From positions 2,119,501 through 2,183,500 of the forward strand of contig NC_022357.1 in the NCBI RefSeq assembly GCF_000297055.2: a DNA stretch of 64,000 nt. The letters run 5' to 3'. Position 1 is the stretch's first letter. Every line of letters begins with the position of its first letter. This DNA comes from Sulfuricella denitrificans skB26 (GTDB lineage Bacteria > Pseudomonadota > Gammaproteobacteria > Burkholderiales > Sulfuricellaceae). The position numbers and the translations under genes are program-made. Positions 1 through 8,935 of the stretch are shown here, one piece after another. The notes beneath the pieces are model-generated. The model was not told the DNA's origin, searched no databases, and worked only from the letters and a program-made list of their open reading frames with translations.

Positions 1-1838
1 TTGGTAGGCGCTGAATTGGTATAAGCCTGTCCATCCTCGTTGGGGCTGGCGATACGGGTATGGGATAAACCATAAATCAGTTTGGTGCGTTGACCCAGTT
101 GCCACTGCAACTGGGTTTCGAAACCTTTGACCACGGCACTGCCGGCATTATGGCTTGCGGTTGAAGATACTCCATAACAGGCAATGCCCGGCACAGTCAA
201 ACCCGCAGGCACAAAAGGTGGCACCACATAACCCCCTAAATTCGGCAAAGTACCCGTGGGATTGCAGGGATTGTATTTGTAAGGCGAAATCAGATCAGTG
301 AGTTCGTCATGGAACAGGCGGAAATCCACGTTGAGCGAGGCCAGATGTCCGATGTACCCAAGCTCTGTCGAGGCGATGCGCTCTGGCCGCAGGCCGTTTG
401 TGGCGGAGCGAAAAATCAAATCTGCCTGGGGAAATGCAGGCACTCCGGTCGGGACACGGTAACGGTTGTCGGCCTCCGCTTCATACAAAGTCGGGGTACG
501 AGTCGCTTTGGAGTGGCTGGCGCGTAATGTATGGCCGGCTGCGAAATGCCAGTTAACCGCCATGCGGGGGGTGACATCAGTACCGGTGAAATCATTGTTC
601 TCCGCCATCGCGCCCACATTCACCAACACTTCAGGCTTGACGCGCCACTCCAGGTTGCCGAACAGCCGTGCAAGATGAAAATCAAAGCTATCCTGCCGGT
701 TCAGATACAGCGGCCAATAGGTTTGATCGAGGCGCACGCTGCCTCCCCATACCAGGCGGGTATGATCGCTCGGCGAGAAGGTGTGCTGCACCTCCAGGTC
801 ATAACGATGGGCGACCACGTCGGCATTGAAGCTCAGCCCCTGATATCCGGAAGCGGTCGGATAGAGGGTGTCAGCGGTGCTTTCCTGGCTGTGATAAAAC
901 TGTACCGACAATTCGTTGCCCAAATCCAGGCTGCGGCGCCAACGCAATTGTTCGAAATGGTTTTCGACACTCTTGTTGCGCGGATAAAAACTGTCAACCG
1001 ACCAACCTTCCTGGCGGCTCCCTCCGTTGAAACCAAACTGAAACTCAAATTGGTCAACAGCGCTGAGATGGTAATCAGCTCGGAAGTTGAGCATCTTGAT
1101 CAGCTTGTCATCGAACTTGTTGAGTGCCCAGACATTCGAGTTTGACAGGGGGTTGTCGATCCTGACATTTTCACCTTTGTCATTACGCTGGCTGGCAGTC
1201 AAGCGGTAAGTCAGATCGTCGCTGCGGCCGCCGTACCGTGCAACCACCTCGTCCCGGCTGCGCCCGGAGGAAACCGAAACAAACGTTCCTTGCTGCTCCG
1301 CCGGATGACGAGAAATAATATTGATGACACCGAGAAAGGAGTTGGCGCCGTAACTGGCGGAATTAGGGCCGCGGATCACCTCAATGCGCTCGATATCATC
1401 CAGCACAATCGGAATGTCAGCCCACAGCACACCGCCGAACAGGGGGGAGTACACCGAGCGCCCGTCCACCAGAACCTGCATGCGATGGGCATAGGCGTCA
1501 CTCAAGCCATGATAGCTGACCATGGAATTGGTGGTATACACGTTGCTGGCGTGGTAAGCGACATACATGCCCGGCACCAGTCGCATTACCTCCGACAGGT
1601 CCCAGGCACCGGAATCTCTGATCATGTCGCGGTCGATTACGGTCACGGCCGCAGGCGCTTCGTCCACCCGTTGGGGAAGCCGCGAAACGCTGAGTACGAC
1701 AGGCATTTCATCCAGAAAAGCGTCTTCTGAAAACACACCATATTCTCCCGCCGACGCCATGCTGGCAGAAAGCAACAAAGCGCTCCCCAGCAAGCCATGT
1801 CCGGGGCTAAAGTGGGAAGAAAAAAAGGAAATGCACAC
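1..1838 (-). CDS. TonB-dependent outer-membrane receptor (3' end outside window)
   Basis: Outer-membrane beta-barrel receptor for TonB-driven uptake; the substrate cannot be read from the sequence. The frame stays open from a GTG at 1838, preceded by GGGAGGG at good spacing, to the window edge, so about 612 codons are present and the barrel's end is missing. A signal peptide (residues ~1-31, ending SMASA) is followed by a plug domain with typical blocks: VTVIDRDMIRDSG, VMRLVPG, VLVDGRSVYSPLFGG, IERIEVIRGPNSASYG, FLGVINIISRHP. The FLDEMPVVLSVSRLPQ opening is usual for proteobacterial TonB receptors. Barrel-like strands follow. No partner uptake genes are visible on the sequenced side. The family assignment is secure. 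Confidence 0.9.
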   Translation of the reverse strand, partial: MCISFFSSHFSPGHGLLGSALLLSASMASAGEYGVFSEDAFLDEMPVVLSVSRLPQRVDEAPAAVTVIDRDMIRDSGAWDLSEVMRLVPGMYVAYHASNVYTTNSMVSYHGLSDAYAHRMQVLVDGRSVYSPLFGGVLWADIPIVLDDIERIEVIRGPNSASYGANSFLGVINIISRHPAEQQGTFVSVSSGRSRDEVVARYGGRSDDLTYRLTASQRNDKGENVRIDNPLSNSNVWALNKFDDKLIKMLNFRADYHLSAVDQFEFQFGFNGGSRQEGWSVDSFYPRNKSVENHFEQLRWRRSLDLGNELSVQFYHSQESTADTLYPTASGYQGLSFNADVVAHRYDLEVQHTFSPSDHTRLVWGGSVRLDQTYWPLYLNRQDSFDFHLARLFGNLEWRVKPEVLVNVGAMAENNDFTGTDVTPRMAVNWHFAAGHTLRASHSKATRTPTLYEAEADNRYRVPTGVPAFPQADLIFRSATNGLRPERIASTELGYIGHLASLNVDFRLFHDELTDLISPYKYNPCNPTGTLPNLGGYVVPPFVPAGLTVPGIACYGVSSTASHNAGSAVVKGFETQLQWQLGQRTKLIYGLSHTRIASPNEDGQAYTNSAPT

Positions 1839-2004
1839 GTAACCCTCCCAGGCCACAGTTTTATTTGTGGACTAAGTATTTATTATTAGAAGCTGGATAG
1901 TTTTTTGAAGTTGCTGATAAATTAACAGAAAACCCTTGCAACTGCCTAGGAGTTTCCCTTATCGAGGTGCGGACCAAAAAGTCGCAAATCAGGTCTTGAG
2001 CCTG

Positions 2005-2295
2005 CTAATCGAGCCAACGCACCAGATAGAACAGCCTGAAACCCTCGGACGAACGCGAGGGACCGAATACCACGGCAGGCACTAGCCGCTTGGCAGGATC
2101 GGCGCCGGTTCGCGCCTCTTCCTCGGACGCTTTCACCTCCACGCAGTTTTCCGGGAAACGCTTGCGATTGGGGGTCGGCGCATAAACCAGCGCGTAGCAT
2201 TCGTGGGCAAGGTCGGTATCGGGGTCAATCAGGGAGAATTTCATGGTCGTTGGGTCCAGGGGCTGTTCCGCCAGAAGCATGTCAGGAAGATTCAT
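2005..2295 (-). CDS. conserved hypothetical protein, 96 aa
   Basis: Small protein with no signal peptide, membrane segment or recognised motif. It starts MNLPDMLLAEQPLD and ends LFYLVRWLD. The core (KFSLIDPDTDLAHECYALVY, then a Lys/Glu-rich stretch and VPAVVFGPSRSSEG) is compact and reads like a genuine soluble domain. I start it at ATG 2295, which leaves a 78-bp divergent spacer to the plus-strand gene at 2374. The Shine-Dalgarno is weak, and an internal Met (KFSLID) could be the true start. The frame stays open further upstream, but that part lies opposite the membrane-protein gene and looks non-coding. Function unknown. Confidence 0.55.
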   Translation of the reverse strand: MNLPDMLLAEQPLDPTTMKFSLIDPDTDLAHECYALVYAPTPNRKRFPENCVEVKASEEEARTGADPAKRLVPAVVFGPSRSSEGFRLFYLVRWLD

Positions 2296-2373
2296 TTTAC
2301 TACGGTCGCGCTCTTCCCGCCGCACCGCTGGCGTGACTGTATACTTAGGAAAGTTCGTACACCCGGAGGAATC

Positions 2374-2787
2374 ATGACAGACATCGATGCGACATTCAGC
2401 AACCCACGACCTGCAGACTCGCTCGTTACCCTCACCCATGTGATTTACGCCTTGCACGCATTCACAGTGGTCACCGGCATCATCAGCTCGGCCTTCATCC
2501 TGACCGCGTTTCTCACCGGCTGGCCATCGATCCTCGCAGTGATTCTCAACTACCTGAAGCGGGACGAGGCGCGCGGCACCTATCTCGAATCCCACTTCCG
2601 CTGGCAGATCCGCACTTTCTGGTTTGCGCTGCTGTGGGTGGCCATCGCCTGGCTGTTGATTATCACCCTGTTTGGCATTCCCTTCGGGATAGCGGTCTTC
2701 ATCATCGCCGGTCTGTGGGTGCTGTACCGCATCGTGCGGGGCTGGCTGCGCCTGATGGACCGACAGGCGATGCCATCTCAGGATTGA
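2374..2787 (+). CDS. DUF4870-like small integral membrane protein, 137 aa
   Basis: Inner-membrane protein with three hydrophobic segments: residues ~18-48, ~75-98 and ~98-120. A basic loop (LNYLKRDEARGTYLESHFRWQIRTFW) separates the first from the last two. The pattern of a first helix, a YLxSHFRWQIRTFW-type loop and a closing helix pair is that of the DUF4870-like bacterial membrane proteins, whose role is unknown. The frame is open upstream from 2203, but ATG 2374 follows GGAGGA at ideal spacing and removes an unlikely basic N-terminus, so I take it as the start. It is divergent from the gene at 2005-2295. Confidence 0.75.
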   Translation: MTDIDATFSNPRPADSLVTLTHVIYALHAFTVVTGIISSAFILTAFLTGWPSILAVILNYLKRDEARGTYLESHFRWQIRTFWFALLWVAIAWLLIITLFGIPFGIAVFIIAGLWVLYRIVRGWLRLMDRQAMPSQD

Positions 2788-2886
2788 CCCATGCACATCG
2801 TGATTACACTGGACGGAAAGGCCGGCACGGTGATCGCAATGGATGCGGTATAGGCACCGAGAAAGTTCGTGGCCAGGCTTACCGGA

Positions 2887-3327
2887 TCAACGGTCGCCTT
2901 CCCTGGTTTTTTGCATGTACTGCTTCAGGCGGTCAATGGCGCCGGAAACGCCGGCTTTTAGTTCTTCCCATTTTTCGCTGGTGTCGGTCTTCAGGTCGGC
3001 AAGCTTTTGCTCCGCTGCCTTCAGTTCCGGCTCCAGGTTCTGGATCTGCCGGTCAAGCTCGGCTTTCGCCTCCCCGCTAAGCTTCTTCGCCTTCTTTTTG
3101 AGTTCCGCCATTTTCTGGTTGAGTTCCGCCATTTCCTTCTGCGCCTTGACGACGAACTCGTCGCGCTCCTGCCTGGCCTTGGCTGTCATGGCATCGATGG
3201 CCTCCCCGGTCTCTTTCCGTACATCGGCGGAGTCCGTCCTGGGCGGAGCGCCCTCTTCCCTGTTTTCGGCTGCGGACACGGTTAATGCCAAGCCCAACAA
3301 CATGGGCAACAGAATGCGTTTCATCAT
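2887..3327 (-). CDS. exported coiled-coil protein, 146 aa
   Basis: Probable periplasmic protein. A short signal peptide (MMKRILLPMLLGLALTVSAA) precedes an almost entirely helical, Lys/Glu/Ala-rich body (residues ~35-140) with heptad-like spacing: ETGEAIDAMTAKARQERDEF, KEMAELNQKMAELKKKAKKL, LDRQIQNLEPELKAAEQKL. This predicts a long coiled coil. No catalytic motif, lipobox or cysteine is visible. Exported Ala/Lys-rich coiled-coil proteins of this kind are common beside envelope-stress genes, but nothing here fixes a function. It lies on the same strand as the penicillin-binding protein gene, 134 bp downstream of it. The start could be either of two adjacent ATGs. Confidence 0.7.
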   Translation of the reverse strand: MMKRILLPMLLGLALTVSAAENREEGAPPRTDSADVRKETGEAIDAMTAKARQERDEFVVKAQKEMAELNQKMAELKKKAKKLSGEAKAELDRQIQNLEPELKAAEQKLADLKTDTSEKWEELKAGVSGAIDRLKQYMQKTREGDR

Positions 3328-3461
3328 GGATTCCTTTCGCTGGTCGGCCCTGCATGGGCTCGATGATCGCCCCGCAACGGCAGCATTTCCGTGCAGCGCA
3401 AAACTTCCGGATTTTTCTGTATAGCGTAAGCGGCGCAGGCGTTCAAGTTGAAGCCGGACAG

Positions 3462-6400
3462 CTATTCCGTCTCAGGCTCCGCCTGCTGCGTGGAATTGAC
3501 CGCCCCATCGCCGTTTTGCTCCGCTTCGGGCACCGGTTTTTTCGCCTTGCCTTTCTTCTCGGCCGCCATCCGCAGTTGCTCAGGAAGGGGCCTGGCCGTA
3601 TCGGTGAGCGGCTTCAAAGTAGGCAACAAGTGCTTCAGGACTTGCGCCGAAAGCGACGAAGTGAACTCATAGTCGTTGGCGTCTGCGCCAGGCACGAACG
3701 CGGTTAGCGAGCCGAAGAAACGATCCCCGATGAAGAACACGAACGTGGCGGAGCGGTTCACCGCGCGAGATTCCTTGATCACGCCCGCCGCTGAGAAAGT
3801 GACGTAGCGATGGTCGCCGGTACCGGTCTTGCCCCCCAGCGGGATCTGCGTACCGTCCTCCCTCACGATGGCGTGGGCAAGGCGCGAGGCCGTCCCTCCC
3901 TCCACCACGTCGATCAGCACGCTGCGTACCGTAGTCGCCAGTTCAGGCGAAAACAGACGCTCGTTTTTGACGGGGGCGCGCTCGACGACGGTTTCATAGG
4001 GTGTATCCGCACCGAAGCGCATACCTTCAATCATCACTGGCGGAGCCCGGACCCCATCGTTAAGTATGATGCCCATCAGTTCGGCGAGCGCAGCGGGGCG
4101 ATCCCCTGAACTGCCGATGGCGGTGGCCAGCGAGGGAACCAGCGAATCGAACGGGTAGCCGAGCCGCTTCCAGCGACGATGAATTTCCAGGAAGGCCTCC
4201 ACTTCGATCAGGCTGCGGATGCGGACATCCTGCGCGTTCCTGTGCACGGTCCTGAGCAGCCAGTCATAGACGTCAATACGTTCGGCGCTGCTGGCCGCGA
4301 TCATATCCTTGTACTGTGCGCCGGGATGAGTGCTCAGGTAGCGCACCAACCACAACTCCAGCGGATGGACGTTCGCAAGGTAGCCTTGGTCAGCCAGCGA
4401 GTATTTTCCCGGTCCGTAGCTCTCATACATGGCACGCAAGGCATGACCGTCAGAACCTTTGAATCCGGGCAGGCGAGACTCCATGAATTTGGCGAACTGC
4501 TCCAGGGTCGCCTGCGGCTCAAGATAGCGGTAAGCGGCTGCTAGCCGGCGCGGCGTGACCCGAATGCCGGAAAAGAAAATATCCTTGATCTCCGCTGCCG
4601 ATTTGCCTTTGTACTTATGATAGAAGCGGATAAGGAACTCCTTGCTTTCCTTGTCCGCAAAACGTTTGAGGTATTCCTGGCGCTGCGGGTCGTCCATGTC
4701 CTTGAGGATATTCGCCCCCGGCGTCTGGTGCATGGTGTAGCGCACCACATCCCGCATCAGACGAATATAAACCAGGTTGACAGAAAAGCGGGTGGCTTCG
4801 CGCACGCTGATAACCTTGCTGTCGTCCTCGTGCTTGAAGTTGTGGAAGACATGTACACCACCGCCGGTAAAGAACCGCTCTTGCGGGTTAGCGGAATACT
4901 TGCGCTCCATGGCAGCATCGAGCATGGCCGAGAGGCTTTTGTCACCGCCTTGCAGCAGATAGTCGATTGCCCAGCGGGTGAGGTTGTCACCGGATTCCAC
5001 CTTAATTTGCCGCAGCTCTTTCGGGGGCAGAGATGCATATTGTCCGTGCAGACTTTCGATGATTTCCAGGTAAGTCACCAGCGTTCTCAGCTTGGCAGTG
5101 GAACCCAGGTCGAGCTTGGCGCCCTGGTTGATGTCGAACGGCTGGTCGAAATTGTCGGCCTGAACCCGAAGTTTGGCGCCCTGCGGCGTCAATTCATGGA
5201 GCGTAAAACTGTAAATAATCTTGCCCGGATCGGCTTTGCCCAGCATCCGGCTGCCATAGAGCCCGGCAGCGCTCGCAGCCTCCGGTTTCCTGAGACCGCG
5301 CAGAATATCCGTGACCTTGTGCTGCCGTTCCCCGTCGAGCGTGCTTTGCACGGAAAGGTCCAGGCGGTCGAGTTCATACAGACGGGGCAACCCCAGGAGG
5401 GAAGCCAGTTTTACACGCACGGCACTGGCCGCCTTGCGGGGCAGGAAATCCCCGGTTTCTTCCGGCACTGCCGCGGTAAGAAACTGGAGCTTCACCTTCA
5501 GGGCGGCATCCCTGACCGCAGGCGAAATCACGCCAGCCTGCGCCAGCACCCTCAGATGGCTGTTGGTCAACTCCTCAAGGGACTTGTGCTCTTTCAGCAA
5601 GTAAGCCGATGGCCGACGCTGAGCGATCATCAGGCTCAACACATGTTTGTAGACCCTTGCGAATTCGCCCAGGTCGGCACCGCTCGCCGGTATCGACTGC
5701 AATGTCCGATTGACGTGATTAAAGTTCCACCCATACCAGGCCCACATCCCGTCACCGATGCCGTTCACTTCCCCGAACCCGGAAACCGCGGCGAGCGGAA
5801 CCGTGTTGAGGTAGTTCAACACGATGCGCCGACGTGCAGGCAGCGTGCTCTCCCCGTCCAGATAGGCACGCACGGAAGCGGATGCGATCTGCTGCAGCTT
5901 GTCGCTGGCAGTGAGGGTCAGGCCATTGGGAGAATGTCTGTACTTCTCGATTTGCGTGGCCAGCGTGCTGCCTCCGGGCACGTCATGTTCCGGACGGAAA
6001 AGCTGGATCGCCTTGTCCTGCACGGCTTTTCCGAGCCGGGTCCACTCCACGGCCGGATTCTTCATGACGTGGCTGGGGTCCAGCAAATCGCGGTTCTCGA
6101 TATACAACAGGCTATTCACAAGGATCGAAGGAACCGCCTCGAAATTCTCGTAGACGCGCCCCGGGGAAAGCGCCTTGAAAAATGGCTGGCCGCTGGAATC
6201 CGTGATGAGCAGACCGGCCTGGGATTTTTCCCGGTAGGGGATGAACAATCCCAGATCGACCAGCTCCTGCATGCGCGGCGACAGCCGTGCCTGAGCGCCC
6301 ACCTGGAAACCCTGGCCCGCAAGGCGCGGGATCATGGCCGGCAACCGGCTGTAGCCCAGGCGCTCGTCGTAAGGCCCGGCCTGTGGAATGGACAGCCCCG

Positions 6401-6605
6401 GATTAGGCCCGCTCTTGACTGTCCAGCGCAGGTCCTTGGCAAGCCGCGACAGATAATCCGCCTGAAATGCCGATGATTCTGTCTCCCTGAAAATAAGGAT
6501 ACCCAGTATGACGAGGACGAGAAAAGCCAGGATCAAAAATGCGAAGAAAATGTGCTTGAGTGTGCGTTTGATGATGCCGGATCTACCGAGAGGGTTTTGT
6601 TCCAC
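3462..6605 (-). CDS. class A-like penicillin-binding protein (GT51 + transpeptidase), 1047 aa
   Basis: Bifunctional peptidoglycan synthase anchored in the inner membrane. One TM helix (residues ~17-40) is followed by a GT51 glycosyltransferase domain with its catalytic block IENRDLLD (Glu170) and donor-site block GGSTLATQIEKYRHSP (~211-226). The transpeptidase domain has all three active-site motifs: SxxK (GSTAK, Ser502), SxN (SVN, 608-610) and KTG (GGKTGTGD, Lys926-Gly928). At 1047 aa it is larger than most PBP1 proteins (about 750-900). The extra length lies in the ~120-residue juxtamembrane region and between SxN and KTG. The C-tail is charged and low-complexity. The start is a GTG with no clear Shine-Dalgarno. 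It is a stand-alone gene with no divisome or elongasome neighbours. Confidence 0.85.
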   Translation of the reverse strand: MEQNPLGRSGIIKRTLKHIFFAFLILAFLVLVILGILIFRETESSAFQADYLSRLAKDLRWTVKSGPNPGLSIPQAGPYDERLGYSRLPAMIPRLAGQGFQVGAQARLSPRMQELVDLGLFIPYREKSQAGLLITDSSGQPFFKALSPGRVYENFEAVPSILVNSLLYIENRDLLDPSHVMKNPAVEWTRLGKAVQDKAIQLFRPEHDVPGGSTLATQIEKYRHSPNGLTLTASDKLQQIASASVRAYLDGESTLPARRRIVLNYLNTVPLAAVSGFGEVNGIGDGMWAWYGWNFNHVNRTLQSIPASGADLGEFARVYKHVLSLMIAQRRPSAYLLKEHKSLEELTNSHLRVLAQAGVISPAVRDAALKVKLQFLTAAVPEETGDFLPRKAASAVRVKLASLLGLPRLYELDRLDLSVQSTLDGERQHKVTDILRGLRKPEAASAAGLYGSRMLGKADPGKIIYSFTLHELTPQGAKLRVQADNFDQPFDINQGAKLDLGSTAKLRTLVTYLEIIESLHGQYASLPPKELRQIKVESGDNLTRWAIDYLLQGGDKSLSAMLDAAMERKYSANPQERFFTGGGVHVFHNFKHEDDSKVISVREATRFSVNLVYIRLMRDVVRYTMHQTPGANILKDMDDPQRQEYLKRFADKESKEFLIRFYHKYKGKSAAEIKDIFFSGIRVTPRRLAAAYRYLEPQATLEQFAKFMESRLPGFKGSDGHALRAMYESYGPGKYSLADQGYLANVHPLELWLVRYLSTHPGAQYKDMIAASSAERIDVYDWLLRTVHRNAQDVRIRSLIEVEAFLEIHRRWKRLGYPFDSLVPSLATAIGSSGDRPAALAELMGIILNDGVRAPPVMIEGMRFGADTPYETVVERAPVKNERLFSPELATTVRSVLIDVVEGGTASRLAHAIVREDGTQIPLGGKTGTGDHRYVTFSAAGVIKESRAVNRSATFVFFIGDRFFGSLTAFVPGADANDYEFTSSLSAQVLKHLLPTLKPLTDTARPLPEQLRMAAEKKGKAKKPVPEAEQNGDGAVNSTQQAEPETE

Positions 6606-6771
6606 GTTTATCTATTATGAATGAGGATATTATCAGGCTGAAATTGTACCCCATGCTTAATGCATAGCACCAGACACGGGATTGGACTTTGCGAGCGACG
6701 CAACAACAGTAACAGCAATCCGGCCGGAAAAGTCAGAAACGTCCCCAGTAAACCACAAGGGAGAAAATGGA

Positions 6772-6794
6772 CAGGGTGCGCAGAACGCACCCTG
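6772..6794 (-). terminator. hairpin just after the 6802 gene
   Basis: A perfect 9-bp stem (6772-6780 with 6786-6794) and 5-nt loop lie 7 bp past the stop of the minus-strand membrane-protein gene. The downstream T-tract is weak (TCCATTTTC), so termination may be inefficient. Confidence 0.5.
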
Positions 6795-6801
6795 GATAGG
6801 C

Positions 6802-7116
6802 TTATTGCACTACGGAAACATCGGCTTTCCCGCTTTTCTTGTTGAGGGTATAACGGAAACGGGGCGGATTCACCACAAAAGAAATCAGCATGAACACAAA
6901 GGCCAGCGCGGCCCAGCCGAAGAGTGCCTGGAAAAGAAAAGCCATCTGGCCGTCACTATCCAGAGCAACATAGTGCTGCCCCTGCGAACCGATAAACAGC
7001 ATGAACCTGCCCGGATCGAACCCAAAACTTCCAAACGCCAGCCAGAACGTGGCGGCCACAGGGCAAAGAAAAGCTGCCATAAACATGCGCCACAGGTAAT
7101 CGGATATGTCTTTCAT
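6802..7116 (-). CDS. small membrane protein, 104 aa, unknown function
   Basis: Two hydrophobic segments (residues ~11-33 and ~60-85) flank a polar loop containing GFDPGRFMLFIGSQGQHYVA. The C-terminus (NPPRFRYTLNKKSGKADVSV) is basic and likely cytoplasmic. I chose ATG 7116 because AAAGGAGAA lies at good spacing upstream; an earlier ATG at 7143 lacks one. No family is recognised. The gene is monocistronic: a hairpin follows the stop, and an A+T-rich 289-bp gap (7117-7405) in which I see no gene separates it from the next gene. Confidence 0.6.
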   Translation of the reverse strand: MKDISDYLWRMFMAAFLCPVAATFWLAFGSFGFDPGRFMLFIGSQGQHYVALDSDGQMAFLFQALFGWAALAFVFMLISFVVNPPRFRYTLNKKSGKADVSVVQ

Positions 7117-7405
7117 GTTCCAGTTCTCCTTTAGGTGAAACAACAGCTTTCTGTTTTCTTGTTCTCCGGTTCAACTCTAATTTTATTTAACCCGCCAAAT
7201 CCCTGATCCAGCGATCCAGCAAACCCTACAATTTGAAGAATACCCATCTCATTCTGAAATGCAAGTGCTTCTATTATTTAGATATTCAGACCAATAAGTC
7301 GTTATATGCGGATTAAGCGCGCCAATCGAACGAGCGCACCGGCGAGACTTCCGGCCTGCCTCTCAGAAGAATGCCAATACCCCCAGATACCCGGGCTGCA
7401 TTGCG

Positions 7406-7771
7406 CTATTTCCCGATATCCAGAAAAGGCTTGATGGAAAAATACAGTACGGTGGCAATGACCACCAGATAGACAAAGAAGCGTTGCGGATTTTCCCTGA
7501 TCACATCACCTAACGTTCGCTGCCTTCCCATTTGTTCGAGTTGTGCATATTCCTCCCTGACCTTGACCAGCCGTTCTTGCTGGTAATGATCGATGAGCAC
7601 TTTGGCTTTCTCCAGTTGATTCTCATCATGCAGCCATAGGTAAGGCAGCGATACGCCCCAGTTTCCCGCGGGAGTCTCGTAGAAGTCGAGCTCATTGCTG
7701 CGCAATAATTCACGGATTTCTTCGGCCTCGTCATCGGGCACGTTATGCAGAGAGAACAATTTTATGGACAT
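7406..7771 (-). CDS. DUF6164 family protein, 121 aa
   Basis: A soluble N-terminal domain (residues 1-95) is joined to one C-terminal TM helix (RFFVYLVVIATVLYFSIKPFL, ~97-117). The opening (IKLFSLHNVPDDEAEEIREL, then ELDFYETPAGNWGVSLPYLW) matches DUF6164 as I remember it, a family of proteobacterial membrane-anchored proteins with a DUF2007-like signal-binding fold. The biochemical role is unknown. The start ATG 7771 is clear. The downstream stretch has no gene for 289 bp. The upstream gene on the same strand (7795-8175) is 23 bp away, so the two may be co-transcribed. Confidence 0.7.
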   Translation of the reverse strand: MSIKLFSLHNVPDDEAEEIRELLRSNELDFYETPAGNWGVSLPYLWLHDENQLEKAKVLIDHYQQERLVKVREEYAQLEQMGRQRTLGDVIRENPQRFFVYLVVIATVLYFSIKPFLDIGK

Positions 7772-7794
7772 GATCGTTTCTTATTCAGCCCGGA

Positions 7795-8175
7795 TTATAG
7801 CCACTCGCTCAGCACAGCCTTGATCGCCTCGTCAGAAACAGGCGTAGGCAATACCGCATCGATGTGCATGCGCTGGCGCACCCGGTCCAGCGCATGCGTA
7901 TCCTGCGGATCGTAAAGCACCAGTATCCGGGTGTCCTTGAACGGCTGAGCCGTCGCCAGCAGGGATTCGAGATTGCTCAGGCGATCGCGAAAATCCGACT
8001 GGAAATAGAAATCCGCCACGATCACGTCAGGCTTCAGCTTGCGCACCAGCGAAACCGCCTTGCGCACCCGCCACTCGGTTGTCACTTCGAAACCGAGCTG
8101 CTTGTAGAGATCAGGCAATCGGCCGTGGGTGATGAATTCGATTACAGCGAGGAGGGATTTGGGTTTAGTAGTCAT
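7795..8175 (-). CDS. receiver-like (CheY-fold) protein, 126 aa
   Basis: A stand-alone domain resembling a response-regulator receiver: hydrophobic beta strands (PDVIVADFYF, TRILVLYDP) alternate with helices. The usual phospho-acceptor DDE cluster near the N-terminus is not obvious. The opening LLAVIEFITHG lacks the acidic pair, though an Asp follows the central strand (VADFYF), and no Lys follows a canonical final strand. It may be a degenerate pseudo-receiver. I start at ATG 8175 (MTTKPKS); the frame is open upstream to 8223, but that part overlaps repeat-like sequence. It is probably co-transcribed with the DUF6164 gene 23 bp downstream. Confidence 0.55.
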   Translation of the reverse strand: MTTKPKSLLAVIEFITHGRLPDLYKQLGFEVTTEWRVRKAVSLVRKLKPDVIVADFYFQSDFRDRLSNLESLLATAQPFKDTRILVLYDPQDTHALDRVRQRMHIDAVLPTPVSDEAIKAVLSEWL

Positions 8176-8520
8176 GGTTGTTTGGTTGTGGCTTTCTGGT
8201 TTTGTGGGATGCGCCATGCGCACCGATTATTTGGGTGCCGGGGGTAGCCCGGCGGGCTAGTTGCTGTCTTTAAACGGCTAAAGAAAGTAACCAAAGAAAG
8301 CCGCCCCTCTCCACCGCCCCTTCGGGGTTCCCTGCGTTGCTCACCAAGCCGGGCTGCTGCGGAACTCGCGCTTTGCGCTCAGACAGTCCTCGCAGAAATC
8401 TCCCGGCTCGTCTGCGCTACTCGACGGCGGCCCAAGGGGACCGAACATCAAAACCACCCCATCCCCATCCTGGCCTTCCCCTTGAAGGGGAAGGAACCCA
8501 ACAACCCCACAACACCTGCC

Positions 8521-8543
8521 CCCTCTCCCCAGTGGGGAGAGGG
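8521..8543. repeat. GC-rich hairpin repeat (CCCTCTCCCC type)
   Basis: Ten-base perfect arms around AGT. A closely related hairpin lies inside ileS at 57353-57375, so this is a dispersed repeat family. Confidence 0.75.
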
Positions 8544-8604
8544 TTGGGGTGAGGGGGACAACGGCGAGACCTCGCCCACAAAACCTAAATCCCCTTCTGC
8601 GCCG

Positions 8605-8726
8605 CTTCGGTTTGACGGCCAAATTGGGATGAAGGCGAGCACTGTCCGAGCTCCGCAGCAGCTTGCGGTTTGTGCAAGCTGTCAGGGCGAGTTGCGCAGC
8701 CGCCCAATTTGGCCGTCAAACCGAAG
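8605..8726. repeat. 24-bp perfect inverted repeat, 74-nt spacer
   Basis: Arms 8605-8628 and 8703-8726 are exact reverse complements. The spacer holds its own short inverted segments. As RNA or single-stranded DNA this would fold into a very stable cruciform or hairpin. Confidence 0.85.
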
Positions 8727-8935
8727 GTAGCCCGCAGGGCCGGCGCGGCAGGGTGTCTTTTTGTTTGGTTACTTGTATTTTGGACAAGCAAAATAAAGTA
8801 ACCTGCTGCCGGGCAGCCCCCGGCATCTAAGCATTTGTGCGCATAGCGCACCCCCAAACATCCGGCGCAATGTGCTTCGCTTATTGCGCCCTACGCGGGC
8901 AGAACGTCATCTGCAAAGCATTGTTAGCCATTAGC

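Larger units (their letters stand above)
8176..8935. repeat. 760-bp gene-free island of nested inverted repeats
   Basis: No credible gene lies here; the short open frames are by-products of palindromes. I see an outer inverted pair (about 8285-8299 and 8760-8774, containing AAGTAACC / GGTTACTT), a local GGTTACTT...AAGTAACC pair (8767-8774 / 8796-8803), a 24-bp perfect inverted pair (8605-8628 / 8703-8726), a CCCTCTCCCC-AGT-GGGGAGAGGG hairpin (8521-8543) and a CTTCCCCTTGAAGGGGAAG palindrome near 8474-8492. Imperfect copies of CTGCTGCGGAACTCG-type sequence occur in opposite orientations. Such mosaics resemble non-autonomous intergenic repeats of proteobacterial genomes. Confidence 0.7.

Noticed and set aside
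2790..2852. 20-codon ORF (MHIVITLDGKAGTVIAMDAV) after the DUF4870-like gene
   Set aside because: Very short, no ribosome-binding site and no recognisable motif; likely chance.
4617..6476. 619-codon open frame opposite the penicillin-binding protein
   Set aside because: Mirror of a GC-rich coding strand; the real gene has every catalytic motif and this frame has none.
6608..6790. 60-codon hydrophobic ORF next to the penicillin-binding protein
   Set aside because: No ribosome-binding site, and it overlaps a hairpin; composition is not protein-like.
8224..8935. CRISPR array or insertion sequence in the repeat island
   Set aside because: The repeats are inverted and irregular, with no regular spacer, transposase or target duplication seen.
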